A stretch of 34,825 bases of DNA from Verrucomicrobiota bacterium (GCA_027623095.1 JAQBVM010000031.1:1-34825), one strand, 5' to 3'; counted from the first letter of the stretch, positions 7,088 through 16,022 are shown. Notes: generated from the letters alone by a model not told the origin. Program-made: numbers and translations.

Positions 7088-8649
7088 TGAAACTCCTTTC
7101 TGAAAATCCCGAATTCATGCGCTACTTCCGCAAGAGCATGCGCAAGGGAAAAGCCTCAACATCCTCCACCGTCTTTCTTGTGGCCTGCGGACTATGCCTC
7201 GCGGTGAACCTGTTTTTCTTCTACAGAATTCCCTTTTATCGGAGTTTCCAAACCTGCTTCCAAAGCATTTTTTTCCAAATTATCGGCTTCAACTTTTTGC
7301 AGCTTTTGGGCTTCGGCGCGCATGGGTGCAGCGATTCGGTTTCCTCTGAAAGACAGTCCAACACGCTCGATTTTCAAAGGATCACCGGCATGAATCCCTA
7401 CACCGTGGCATTCGGCAAGATTCTCGGAGTACCGTTTGTGCAGTATCGTCTGGCGGCCGTTGCGATGCCGGTCACGATGATGTGTGTCGTCTGCGGCGGT
7501 GTGTCGATGGCCACGTACGGACTTGCCTATCTTCTGCTGGTAGTTTTCAGCCTGTCATACTGCTCGCTTTCGACGCTGGTATCCGCTCTCCGAAAGGAGA
7601 AGACTGCGCAACGGACTTCGCCGATCGTGTTGATTCTGGTCCTCGCTTGGATCGGACCGACGATTATTTTCGGGGTCACCCGAACTGGCGGCCCCGGCCT
7701 GGGCTCGGGCATTTGGACATGCCTATTTCCCATTCACTCACTCCTGGAATTGGCGCAAACCAACGGTGGCGGTTACCGGGTCTTGTTCTTCGGAACACCG
7801 GTTAGCGGGATCGTGCTAACATGTTGTGTTAACGCCTTTCTATTCCTTGCCTTTTGGGCCGGAGCCGCGCGCCGCATCGAAAACGACTCGCAATCACTTT
7901 GGAGCAAGACTCAACTTCTCTGCTGTTCGATGGTCGTGTTCGGCCTGATGGGAAGTTATCTATGGTCGGCGGTTGCGATTCATTCGAACCCTTTGATACC
8001 GATCTCCATCTGCACCATCCTGGCCCATGCATGGTGCGCCTTCGTCGCGGCGGTTGCCGCGCCCGGTCATTACGCCTTCCGCCTCGGTGTGCGGCAAAGA
8101 AAGAGCGGACATCCCCGAGGCATCGCGATACTGGATGAGAAATCATTAGCCCTGCCTTTTGTAATAACTCTCGTCTTGGTCTTTGCGGCTGTCATTCTAA
8201 CGGTTGCAATTACAAGAGAGGCGGCGATGGCAAGATTCCTCGATCCGTTGTCACTCCTGTTTCTGCTTTTCTCCGTGCTCATCTGCTGTGTCGCCTATTC
8301 GACCATGGCGCAGTTGTGCAAGCTGGCCGCGCCGGTTCACGGAATGAAGCTCTACGGAGGTGTTGTGTTTGTTTGGGCGGTAATTCCTTTTGCTGCCGGG
8401 GAATTATTGAAGTTTTGGAATGGCTCCGAGGAAATAAACGAAGCGGCGAGGTTTATCCTATACTTGAGTCCACTCGGGCCCTCGGTCAATAGTTTCCAGA
8501 ATGAAGGCATGCAGGATGTGAGGGTCGCCGCGTTGGGGGCTTTTTGCCTCTTAGCAGTGCTTACCGGATGGCTGTGGACATTTGTGAGCCGTCGTTGCAG
8601 CCGCCTGGAACGTCAGTTTTCCGAAGAAGTGACGGGTTCAACTAATTGA
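7087..8649 (+). CDS. ABC-2 type transporter permease
   Basis: The 520-residue integral membrane protein has about twelve hydrophobic segments, the first around residues 30-45 (VFLVACGLCLAVNLFFFY). The block SERQSNTLDFQRITGMNPYTVAFGKILG is typical of ABC-2 permeases, where the equivalent reads E(R)xxGTLdxLxxtp...i..GK. It pairs with the ATPase just upstream and overlaps it by one base. It probably forms the membrane channel of an exporter in the inner membrane. The start is ATG 7087; a GTG three bases earlier is less likely. The family is typically poorly characterised in Verrucomicrobia and the cargo is unknown. Confidence 0.8.
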   Translation: MKLLSENPEFMRYFRKSMRKGKASTSSTVFLVACGLCLAVNLFFFYRIPFYRSFQTCFQSIFFQIIGFNFLQLLGFGAHGCSDSVSSERQSNTLDFQRITGMNPYTVAFGKILGVPFVQYRLAAVAMPVTMMCVVCGGVSMATYGLAYLLLVVFSLSYCSLSTLVSALRKEKTAQRTSPIVLILVLAWIGPTIIFGVTRTGGPGLGSGIWTCLFPIHSLLELAQTNGGGYRVLFFGTPVSGIVLTCCVNAFLFLAFWAGAARRIENDSQSLWSKTQLLCCSMVVFGLMGSYLWSAVAIHSNPLIPISICTILAHAWCAFVAAVAAPGHYAFRLGVRQRKSGHPRGIAILDEKSLALPFVITLVLVFAAVILTVAITREAAMARFLDPLSLLFLLFSVLICCVAYSTMAQLCKLAAPVHGMKLYGGVVFVWAVIPFAAGELLKFWNGSEEINEAARFILYLSPLGPSVNSFQNEGMQDVRVAALGAFCLLAVLTGWLWTFVSRRCSRLERQFSEEVTGSTN

Positions 8650-8775
8650 GGAGCGAAAAACTATGAAGCGGATTTCAGATAACTTTCGGAAAAGATCAGA
8701 CGCATGCTAAAGAAATGATCGGTTGCTTGTTTCAAAATGGAGAACCCTCATTTATCGTGTTATTGACCTTTTTTT

Positions 8776-9036
8776 ATGAACGAAGAATCTTCCGCCCTCG
8801 CTGGTTGGACCCCGGAGCAGATTGCTCTCGGCAGGCGGTGGGTTGAGACATGGAATCTCGCGGGAGCCGACTTGGAGCGAATTCGGCGGGAGGAGATTCG
8901 GAAACTCGACACCCGCCAGACCCTCGCGCTTCTTTGCGGTCCCGCTGACTACACTTGTCCACCGCGAGCGCCCAAACCGGGTTCCGGTCTGGTCGAACAG
9001 CAGCGTTGGTTTATGAAGGCGGCTGGCCGTGACTGA
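8776..9036 (+). CDS. Small hypothetical protein paired with a nucleotidyltransferase
   Basis: This 86-residue, soluble, charged protein has a Trp-rich N-terminal half (GWTPEQIALGRRWVETWNLAG) and a predicted helix LERIRREEIRKL. I do not recognise a named domain. The next gene starts eight bases before its stop, so the two are translated together. That arrangement, a small protein immediately before a GG...DxD nucleotidyltransferase, is like type IV (AbiE) toxin-antitoxin pairs, in which the first gene is the antitoxin. This protein is shorter than AbiEi and lacks an obvious helix-turn-helix, so the role is only inferred. Confidence 0.6.
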   Translation: MNEESSALAGWTPEQIALGRRWVETWNLAGADLERIRREEIRKLDTRQTLALLCGPADYTCPPRAPKPGSGLVEQQRWFMKAAGRD

Positions 9037-9595
9037 AGTCATCCATGCGGCCGCTGAGCTTCAAGCGGTATGCCAATCGCAGGATTGGAAGTTTTGTTTC
9101 ATCGGCGGACTGGCTCTCCAACGGTGGGGTGAACCGCGCGAGACTGTGGATGCCGATCTCACTCTCGTGACCGGCTTCGGTGGCGAGGAACGCTTCATTC
9201 GCGTCCTGCTCGAACACTTTGAAGGCAGGATTCCCAACGCCGCTGAATTTGCCCTGGAGCGACGGGTTCTTTTGTTGCGTTCGCGCATTGGCGTCGGCCT
9301 GGATGTGGCGCTCGGAGCGTTGCCGTTCGAAGCCTTGGCTGTGCAACGTTCCACGTTATTTGATTATCCGCCGAAGATCGCGCTACGCACCTGCTCCGCC
9401 GAGGATCTGGTGGTGATGAAAGCGTTCGCTGGCCGCGGACAGGATTGGGTGGACGTCGAGCGCATCATCGTCCGGCAAACAGGGAAGCTCGACTGGGAGC
9501 ATATTCTCAAACAGTTGCGCCCGCTGGCGGAGTTGAAAGGAACGCCAGAGATCCTCGATCAGCTCGATAAACGAAGAGTGGAATTTGAGAAGTAG
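9029..9595 (+). CDS. Nucleotidyltransferase, AbiEii/AbiGii-toxin-like
   Basis: The 188-residue protein has a DNA-polymerase-beta-type nucleotidyltransferase fold. The signature FIGGLALQRWG (G26, G27) is followed by ETVDADLTL, in which D41 and D43 are the metal-binding aspartates. The later block AEDLVVMKAFAGRGQDWVDVERI matches the helix seen in AbiEii-type toxins (xDLxxxKxxAxRxxDxxDV). Such enzymes transfer nucleotides to RNA or protein targets and may act as a toxin in phage defence. The start is GTG 9029, overlapping the small protein gene by eight bases. It ends only a few bases before an ABC-permease fragment, so the pair may have been inserted into or next to that locus. Confidence 0.75.
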   Translation: MTEVIHAAAELQAVCQSQDWKFCFIGGLALQRWGEPRETVDADLTLVTGFGGEERFIRVLLEHFEGRIPNAAEFALERRVLLLRSRIGVGLDVALGALPFEALAVQRSTLFDYPPKIALRTCSAEDLVVMKAFAGRGQDWVDVERIIVRQTGKLDWEHILKQLRPLAELKGTPEILDQLDKRRVEFEK

Positions 9596-9602
9596 CCTGG
9601 CG

Positions 9603-10334
9603 ATGGGCATTTGGACATCCTCGCGCAGCACGAACGATCAAAAAGCGATTTGGACGAGTGCTGTGCTGCTGGGGTTGATCACGGGATTCCCGTTCCTGTT
9701 CGATTACATTTTGAACTTTGGCAACTTTCAGGTCGCGAGCGGTTTGCTGGCTTTTGGGAGTCCCGTCTATGGGTTTTTGCTCGCGCAAGAGGCGGCGTAT
9801 CTACCAAGTCCCGAAAGTTTCTGGATCACCTTGATCACAGTGCATGGCGCGGCATGGCTGTTTCTGTTTTCCGCGTGCCGGAGAATTGCGCGAGTCCGGC
9901 AAGACGACGCCGATGCGGGTGAAACATCGCTGTGGAACCGCTGGGATCGCTGGAGCCGTGGAACTCGGACGGCGGAAGGAGAACGGCGGAAAAGTTTATT
10001 GGATGTGAATCCAATCTTGTGGATGAAGAACCGTTCCCGGCGAGACCGGGCGTGGGCGCTGGCATTGATCTGGAAAGCGGCTTTCGTGGCGGGAGTGTTC
10101 ATCAGTACAGCCGGCACGTCGATGCAGATGCCCTTAACCGCTTCAGGTTCCGTGAAAATAGAATTCCCGGTGTATATGCTCGCGACGACAGTGCTGGATT
10201 TTGTCTCTTTTGCGACAAACCTGTTCGCCTTGAGCTGGGTTGGCATGTGGTTCGGTCTAAGTGGGCGCAAACCCTCTCATGCCGCAACAGTGACATTCAT
10301 CGTCGTGATCATCGTGCCTTCGTTTCTGGAATGA
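9603..10334 (+). pseudogene. Truncated ABC transporter permease remnant
   Basis: The 243-codon frame encodes a membrane protein whose first residues already lie inside a domain: LAMGIWTSSRSTNDQKAIW resembles the middle of a Verrucomicrobia ABC permease family (F/LxSSxSRNxxKAM in members I remember), not a start. Next come hydrophobic segments, then a charged loop and LLDVNPILWMKNRSRRDRAW, and a final block LSWVGMWFGLSGRKPSHAA. In the family, a segment like LELLLSTPL...EILRGQ is expected between these last two and is missing. So the 5' half and an internal part seem lost. The frame could still be translated from ATG 9603 (in-frame TTG 9585). A dispersed repeat begins four bases after its stop. 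The pseudogene call rests on remembered family shape. Confidence 0.5.
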
Positions 10335-10337
10335 GAA

Positions 10338-10505
10338 GGCACAACGGAAACATCGAGACATCCAAGCAGTCCGGCGTTTCCACAGCTCCGATTTACAAGA
10401 CACCCGTCCCACAAGGAGAAGTTAGGGCTTCACGGAGTGTCGCCCCACCAAGAGAAACGAGAGTCGGCGCGTCTTCCACGGCGGAAGGACGGGACTGTCC
10501 TCATT
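10338..10505. repeat. Dispersed intergenic repeat, copy B
   Basis: This is the second copy of the repeat at 2546-2720, same orientation, with roughly 85% identity by eye. The hairpin near its left end (GGAAACATCG with CGGCGTTTCC) is imperfect here. It begins directly after the stop of the permease remnant and ends before the RraA-like gene. Confidence 0.8.
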
Positions 10506-10567
10506 TGAAGATGCGCCCGACGAATTGGGATTGCCTCCCGCTCGGTTCATTCGATATAAGATTACAC

Positions 10568-11317
10568 GTGATCTTCAAACGGCAATCGAGACAGGCTTCG
10601 CTCGCAATTCTAATAATTTTGGCGGTCTGGATGCCGGGATGTACTTCAACGCACGTCCGTCATTCCGCCGATCGCGACGCCGTGCTCGAAGGGTTCTCAA
10701 AGCTTGCCACGGCTTCCGTCTCTGATGCCATCGATCAGGTTGTGGGCGCCCGAGGATTCATGTCGCATGAGATCAAACCTGTTTTTCAAACCAAACTCTG
10801 TGGACGCGCGGTTACGGTTCTCGCTAAACCGTCCTCGGAAAGCCAACCGCCGACGATGGCCCTTGAACTGATTGACACAGGCAAACCGGGCGATGTTCTC
10901 GTGCTCGTATTTGATGGACCAGACGCCGCCGATGTCGCCGCATTCGGAGGCATCATGGGAACCGGCTCCACGGCGCGCGGCTTGGCCGGGGCCGTAATGG
11001 ATGCCGGATGTCGCGATGCGCTGGAGCTGAAAGCGATGAATTTCCCTGTATTCGCAAAAGGAATCGTTCCATCAAGCTCGCTGGGAAGGTATGTGAACGT
11101 TTCGAAAAACGAACCTGTCATTTGCGGCGATGTCACCGTTCACCCGGGTGACATCGTGCTTGGCGATTCGGACGGAGTGGTTGTTGTCCCAAAGGACCGC
11201 GCTCGAGAAGTGCTTCAACGCGCGCAAGAATTGGAGGCGAAGGAAGCGGCTACCATGAAAGACGTGCTTCGGCTAAAATCCATTCGGGAAGCCACCCGCA
11301 AACAAAACCGAATCTGA
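10568..11317 (+). CDS. RraA-like/HMG-aldolase family protein with lipoprotein-type leader
   Basis: Residues about 30-240 match the RraA / 4-hydroxy-4-methyl-2-oxoglutarate aldolase fold: KLATASVSDAID, the glycine-rich block GGIMGTGSTARGLAG followed by VMDAGCRD (R and D of the active-site type motif), and GDSDGVVVVP. Family members are either aldolases/decarboxylases on small keto acids or RNase E regulators, and are normally cytoplasmic. Here the frame begins with a basic n-region, a hydrophobic core (LAILIILAVW) and MPGC at residues 22-25, which looks like a loose lipobox. I chose GTG 10568 to give this leader; ATG 10511 in frame would add 19 residues with no family match. Longer upstream frames run through the repeat and are rejected. 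It is convergent with the AhpD-like gene. Confidence 0.75.
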   Translation: MIFKRQSRQASLAILIILAVWMPGCTSTHVRHSADRDAVLEGFSKLATASVSDAIDQVVGARGFMSHEIKPVFQTKLCGRAVTVLAKPSSESQPPTMALELIDTGKPGDVLVLVFDGPDAADVAAFGGIMGTGSTARGLAGAVMDAGCRDALELKAMNFPVFAKGIVPSSSLGRYVNVSKNEPVICGDVTVHPGDIVLGDSDGVVVVPKDRAREVLQRAQELEAKEAATMKDVLRLKSIREATRKQNRI

Positions 11318-11352
11318 TCCAGACAAAACGCTGAATCGCGCTGCCTTACGAA

Positions 11353-11898
11353 TCATCCGCCGCTTTTCCACAGGTTTTGCGACTGGATCCTCAGCGCTCG
11401 ATTGAATTTGGTGGAGCAATTCTCCCAGGCAATTCCCGCGGTCAATTCCACGATTTCATCCTCACTGAAATGCTGCTTCAGGCGTTCGAAGAATTCGTCC
11501 GTAACATCGTTATCCGAGATTGTCATCCGGTCCGCGTACTCCAGCGCGATTTTCTCGCTGTCGGTGTAAAGCGGACTCGCGGCATAGTTCGGAAGATCCA
11601 GTATCTTCTCGACAGAAACACCCAGTTCGCCGCCCACGGCGGCGTTGATATCCTGTCAGAAAACACATCCGTTCAGCGCCGCAACCCGCCGATTGACGAG
11701 TGCAGCCAATCTTCCGTCGAGCAAGCCGGACGCGTGGAGCCCTTCCCACATCCCGATGACAGCACGGAAGACGGTCGGACGCCTGGCATAAACTTGATAC
11801 GGAGCAAGCCTGCAACCCCATCGTTCGACCTGCCGGTCAAAGACTTCAGTCAGGCTCGGATCGATTTCTTTCGCGTTAACATTCGCTATTCGTGCCAT
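11353..11898 (-). CDS. AhpD/carboxymuconolactone-decarboxylase-like candidate selenoprotein (in-frame TGA = Sec81)
   Basis: Read through one TGA (11656-11658), this frame gives a complete 181-residue protein of the CMD/AhpD-like family. These are small all-helical redox proteins with a CxxC active site that reduce peroxides or related substrates. The motif is LNGC78-V-F-[TGA]81-Q-D-I-N, so the stop codon sits exactly at the second catalytic cysteine. Both sides are in the same frame and show family character: MARIANVNAKEIDPSLTEVF at the N-terminus, and LPNYAASPLYTD and DEIVELTAGIAWENCSTKFN after it. A GC hairpin suited to a bacterial SECIS follows the TGA. The start is ATG 11898 after a purine-rich stretch. 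It lies 44 bases downstream of the amidohydrolase stop on the same strand and may share its transcript. An inactivating nonsense mutation is the alternative. Confidence 0.75.
11623..11655 (-). promoter_or_regulatory. Candidate bacterial SECIS element downstream of UGA
   Basis: Directly after the UGA, a 7-bp stem CGCCGCC/GGCGGCG (11638-11644 with 11628-11634) closes a GUG loop (11635-11637). The loop begins 18 bases after the UGA and its first base is G. That fits the published bacterial SECIS description: apical loop 16-37 nt from the UGA, 3-14 nt loop, G in the first two loop bases, upper stem of at least 4 bp. CAG (11653-11655) and CUG (11623-11625) could close a lower stem. Confidence 0.6.
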
Positions 11899-11942
11899 TT
11901 CTTTTCTCTTTCGATTCGCAATTATCGCTGCTGTTGGATTCC

Positions 11943-14900
11943 TCAGCGAATGCGCATCGGAGGGGGGCCCCGCAAGTCACCCACTGGCTTCAGTCCGGGC
12001 TTTGGCCGCGCGCTAAACTTTTCGTAGCTTCGTTCGTGCAAGCTGGTCAGTTCGACAGGCTCTCCCGCAATGAAACAACCGACTGTCCGGGTGCTGGCCT
12101 GCGTCGGATCGCCATTCGTAATAATCACGTCCCCGACCTTTCCGGATTCCAATGAGCCAATCCGTGTTTCGAGTCCAAGAATTCGCGCAGCGTCCAGCGT
12201 AATAGCCCGAAGCGCGCGCGCTTCAGAAAGACCGTGAGCGACCGCCATTCCGGCCTGAAGCGGCAGTTGGCGGGCGAATTGAGCGCCATCTGTGGCAATA
12301 CAGAAAAGCACTCCCGCCTTCTCGAGTTTACCCGCGTTCGTGTAAAACGAATCCCAACGCTCAAATCGATCGTCCGGGACTGAAAAGACTTCCGTCAAGA
12401 TGACCGGGATTCCCTTTTCCGCCAATTTGTCCGCGCATTTCCAAGCTTCTCCGCCACCGAGGATCACCGTTTTCAATTCAAAAACCTCACCAAACCGGAT
12501 TGCCTCAAGTATCTCTTTGTACGAACTGGCGCGGAAGAAGATTGGTTTGCTTTTTGTGACATACGGCGCCATCGCTTCCAGCCGAATATCTTTAACGAAT
12601 CGCGACCCTTTCAGATCTCTGACCATCGCGTAATGGCGCGCTCTGCGAAAGAACGCTTCAATCTCGACCATTTTCTTTTCGTGATCACCCAGTCGTTTGT
12701 CCCGCCCGTCTTCTCCCAAATCCGAAGGCAAGGACGGCAGCTTCACGATCAATCCCGTTTCGGCCTCCCGGAGCATTTCCGGCATGCTCCAGCCGCTCAA
12801 TTGAATGACACCTCCCACTCCGGAGACGATCCCGCCGCCCGGCACGACATGAGCCGTGGTGATCCCTTCGCACAACGCCACTGGAAGATGCTCGCTGTGC
12901 GGATTGATTCCGGAAATCGCCCTTAATTCAGGTTGGAAGGTCGCCAAATCTCTGGAATCCAGCGTCTGCTCAAAGGCCGCGATTTCGGCCGCGCCCAACT
13001 GGGTTGCCGCGTTAATCAAACCCGGATACACGTGAAGCCCGGCGGCATCCACAACTGTCAAATCATCCGCAGCCTCAAGTTCCCGATCGATCGAACGAAT
13101 GACACCCTTTTCCATGATCACGACTCCATTGGTAATGGTCTGGGACGCGATCGGGTGAACGGTCGCCCCCACGATGGCATAGCGTCCATTCCGAGCCCGC
13201 GGAATGTTCATTAACGGACGCGGAGGCGCCGGGATATAGGTTTTGGATGGTCCCGGCCGCATCGCGCGAATATCGAGTCCGCGCTCCGCGAAATAGACTT
13301 CGCCCTCGATGACAGTCATCACATTGCGCGCGTGCGTATCGAGCGGATGCCCGTTGAAGACCGCAAAGTCAGCGTCCTTTCCCACTTCGATACTGCCAAT
13401 GCGTTTGTCCAAACCAATTTGAATCGCCGGATTGATCGTGATCAACCGAAGCGCCTCGTCGGCCGTTAATCCGCCGAATCGAAGGCTCTTCCCGGCTTCA
13501 AGATTCAGATGCCGGATAACCTCGGCCGAGTCCGAGTTGACGCTCGATACGATTCCAGCCCGCATCATCATCGCGGCATTGTAGGGAATGGCGTCGAACG
13601 CCTCTTTCTTATAGGACCACCAATCTGAGAATGTCGATCCGCCCACGCCGTGATTCCACATCTCAGGAAGCACCCGATAAGCTTCGAGCACATGCTGCAA
13701 GGTTGCCACTCGAAACCCATATTCTTCCGCGACCGTCAGCAATCGAAGGATCTCATCGCCCCGATAGCAGTGACTGTGAACCCAGATATCCCCCTTCACA
13801 ATTTCATTCAAAGCCTCGAGGCGCAAATCACGCCGCGGAAGTTCCACAACCTCGCCCGCCGACTTTCCAGCGGCATAGGTTTCCCATTCCCGGCGATACT
13901 CCAGGGCGGCATTGAACGCGTGCCGCATCACGGACTCGACGCCCATGCGCGTATTCGGAAACCGGGCGGGTGTCCGCGCGCGCGTGACGTTTTCACCGAG
14001 CGCGAATTTGACAATGCGCGGCCCGGTCGTCACCAGCATTTCTTCCGGCGAGGATTGAAACTTCAGCTTTAACACCGCGTTTTGTCCTCCAATCGAGTTC
14101 GCCGAGCCGTGCATCGTGTGAATCGTCGTTACGCCGCCCGCAAGCGCCCGATGGATTCCCAACTGCGCGTGATTCACCACGTCGCTCTGCCGCACTTCGC
14201 AAGTAATCGATTGGGATCCTTCGTTAACACCGCGAACAGCCAAGTGCGAATGAGGATCAATGATTCCAGGCATCACCCAGTAGCCGGTCAAATCTATCGT
14301 TGTCGCGTGCGGCGGCGCCTCTGCCTCAGGTCCAATTGCATGGATTCGACCCTCGCTCACCGAGATATTAACTCCGTGCAAAGTTCCATCCGCCACCGTG
14401 AGCAGTGTCGCATTCTTGAGCAGCAAGTTTCCGTCTGAAACGAGAGGACGTTCGCGATCGTTGGCCAGTTCAAATTCCCAGTCATGTGAATCAGCAGTAT
14501 TCTTGGTCAGTTCCGTGGATTCTTCTTTCGACTTCTCGGATGCGGCTGCTTCGTTATCCTTTTCTTTTTTTGATTCGGAAGGATCTTTCGACACTGGGAA
14601 TACAAACGGTCTGCCTTCGATAAAAACGTACCGAACCAAACTTTCTTTGTTCTCAATCGCAGAGGTTAGGAGAGTCAGGTTTCCAAGCTTGCCTTTCGTG
14701 ATGGTGCCAATCTGTTCCTCTAACCCGAAAATCGATGCCGGGCCTGTGGTCAGAGCCGCAAGCAACTGATCTGGAGTTAAACCCAAGTCGAGTGCCGCGC
14801 GAAGATTTTTCCAGACCAAATCGGGAGACTTGAGGCCGTGGCTGGTGAGCGCGACGGCGACTCCAGCATCCGAGAGTCGCTGAATATTTGAGGCATGATC

Positions 14901-16022
14901 TTCCCATTCCCGGATCCGAGCGCGCCGGACAGCCTCGGGTTCAAAGAAACCATTCTCCCAATTACGATCCCATGATAGAGCAACGGGAAACTGAGTGGCG
15001 TCCGAAGATTTGCTCTTTTTTGCGGGCGCAAGTTCCGGTTTCTTGCCCCAGTCGAGACTTGCGATGACCGGCACTCTTTGCGACACAAGTCGATTCGCAG
15101 TTTTCCATGCTTCCGACCCACCAAGAATGATGGCCGATTGATTTAACTCACTCGCCAAATCGAGCGCGTGGTGAATCTCGCCCGATTCATTTGCCAGAAA
15201 GAGACATTTTTGACGGCGCTCAATCAATTCCGCCATTGCATCGAGCACCGGATCAGCCGGCACTTGTTCCAGATTTGCTGGGTATCGGGAAAAGAGGTCG
15301 TGCCTTTGACGGTACCACTCCGCGTCAAGGAAAGTCTGCCGAATCAGGGCCACGACACCCATCGGAGAAGATGGATAGCCACGGCCGCCGAACGCGCTTG
15401 CTCCCGAAGCGCTCGAAGCCACAAATTGAGTCACGCGACGCGCAATCGTAATCGAACGTAATGGATCTCCAGAAAGCTGCAGCACACTCCCCTGCCCCGG
15501 AAGAATCCCCAGTCGCGGCGTCACCAGTGCCGCTGTAAAGCCCGCTTTCCGATAGGCGTTCAGCTTATCCGCATCAATAGAATAGAGATCTTCGAGCGTG
15601 CGATGCGGCCAAATGCCGTTCCGATTGGCTTTCTGCATAGCGGTGCGAGGACCTTCTCCAACGTCTTGTTCGGTGTCCGATAACCGATCGAGCTCCGCCT
15701 GGCTTGGCGCCGATGCGCTTACACCCACATCATTCGCGGCGTCGATGAAACCCGCATACGCCCAAAGCCCGGTTCCGTTGATTCGTTCCGCGTTCGGTGG
15801 AATTTCAACACCGGCTCCTGCCGAAGCTATTCGGCCTCCAGACATCAGAATCGTCCCGGCATCCACGCGCCTGCCCGGCATTGGAATAATTGTCACATTC
15901 GTGATCGCAATGGGAGTGTTGAACTCCGACGAATGAGCGCAAATCAATTCTCCGAGTAACAGTGCCATTACGGACACAGTGATTGAATGAACGATGCCTA
16001 TCCTGCTTATTGGGATCCTCAT
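11943..16022 (-). CDS. Giant secreted triple-amidohydrolase protein
   Basis: The 1359-residue protein carries three consecutive amidohydrolase-like modules. A signal peptide (about 1-30, HSITVSVMALLLGELICAHS) points to export. Module 1 (about 36-480) and module 3 (about 947-1330) keep the fold signatures (GFIDAAND and GLINAATQ where active enzymes have DxHxH; both have an EAWK(T/C)A(N/D)(R/K)L block) but lack the metal histidines. Module 2 (about 533-920) is complete: PGIIDPHSHL (H591, H593), HSHCYRGDEI (H749, H751), LQH (H777) and SVNSDS (D831). A charged Lys/Glu/Ser linker (about 479-515) separates modules 1 and 2. The central module probably hydrolyses an amide or ester bond in the periplasm, with the flanks structural or regulatory; substrate unknown. 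ATG 16022 is chosen for the signal peptide; the frame stays open upstream to 16178 through a palindromic repeat. Confidence 0.85.
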   Translation of the reverse strand: MRIPISRIGIVHSITVSVMALLLGELICAHSSEFNTPIAITNVTIIPMPGRRVDAGTILMSGGRIASAGAGVEIPPNAERINGTGLWAYAGFIDAANDVGVSASAPSQAELDRLSDTEQDVGEGPRTAMQKANRNGIWPHRTLEDLYSIDADKLNAYRKAGFTAALVTPRLGILPGQGSVLQLSGDPLRSITIARRVTQFVASSASGASAFGGRGYPSSPMGVVALIRQTFLDAEWYRQRHDLFSRYPANLEQVPADPVLDAMAELIERRQKCLFLANESGEIHHALDLASELNQSAIILGGSEAWKTANRLVSQRVPVIASLDWGKKPELAPAKKSKSSDATQFPVALSWDRNWENGFFEPEAVRRARIREWEDHASNIQRLSDAGVAVALTSHGLKSPDLVWKNLRAALDLGLTPDQLLAALTTGPASIFGLEEQIGTITKGKLGNLTLLTSAIENKESLVRYVFIEGRPFVFPVSKDPSESKKEKDNEAAASEKSKEESTELTKNTADSHDWEFELANDRERPLVSDGNLLLKNATLLTVADGTLHGVNISVSEGRIHAIGPEAEAPPHATTIDLTGYWVMPGIIDPHSHLAVRGVNEGSQSITCEVRQSDVVNHAQLGIHRALAGGVTTIHTMHGSANSIGGQNAVLKLKFQSSPEEMLVTTGPRIVKFALGENVTRARTPARFPNTRMGVESVMRHAFNAALEYRREWETYAAGKSAGEVVELPRRDLRLEALNEIVKGDIWVHSHCYRGDEILRLLTVAEEYGFRVATLQHVLEAYRVLPEMWNHGVGGSTFSDWWSYKKEAFDAIPYNAAMMMRAGIVSSVNSDSAEVIRHLNLEAGKSLRFGGLTADEALRLITINPAIQIGLDKRIGSIEVGKDADFAVFNGHPLDTHARNVMTVIEGEVYFAERGLDIRAMRPGPSKTYIPAPPRPLMNIPRARNGRYAIVGATVHPIASQTITNGVVIMEKGVIRSIDRELEAADDLTVVDAAGLHVYPGLINAATQLGAAEIAAFEQTLDSRDLATFQPELRAISGINPHSEHLPVALCEGITTAHVVPGGGIVSGVGGVIQLSGWSMPEMLREAETGLIVKLPSLPSDLGEDGRDKRLGDHEKKMVEIEAFFRRARHYAMVRDLKGSRFVKDIRLEAMAPYVTKSKPIFFRASSYKEILEAIRFGEVFELKTVILGGGEAWKCADKLAEKGIPVILTEVFSVPDDRFERWDSFYTNAGKLEKAGVLFCIATDGAQFARQLPLQAGMAVAHGLSEARALRAITLDAARILGLETRIGSLESGKVGDVIITNGDPTQASTRTVGCFIAGEPVELTSLHERSYEKFSARPKPGLKPVGDLRGPPPMRIR

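Noticed and set aside
9932-10567. Upstream extension of the RraA-like frame
   Set aside because: It overlaps the permease remnant in another frame and crosses the dispersed repeat; family similarity starts only after the hydrophobic leader.
11353-11637. Separate small gene starting at GTG 11637
   Set aside because: It would begin inside the CMD/AhpD domain just after the redox motif; reading through the TGA gives one complete domain instead.
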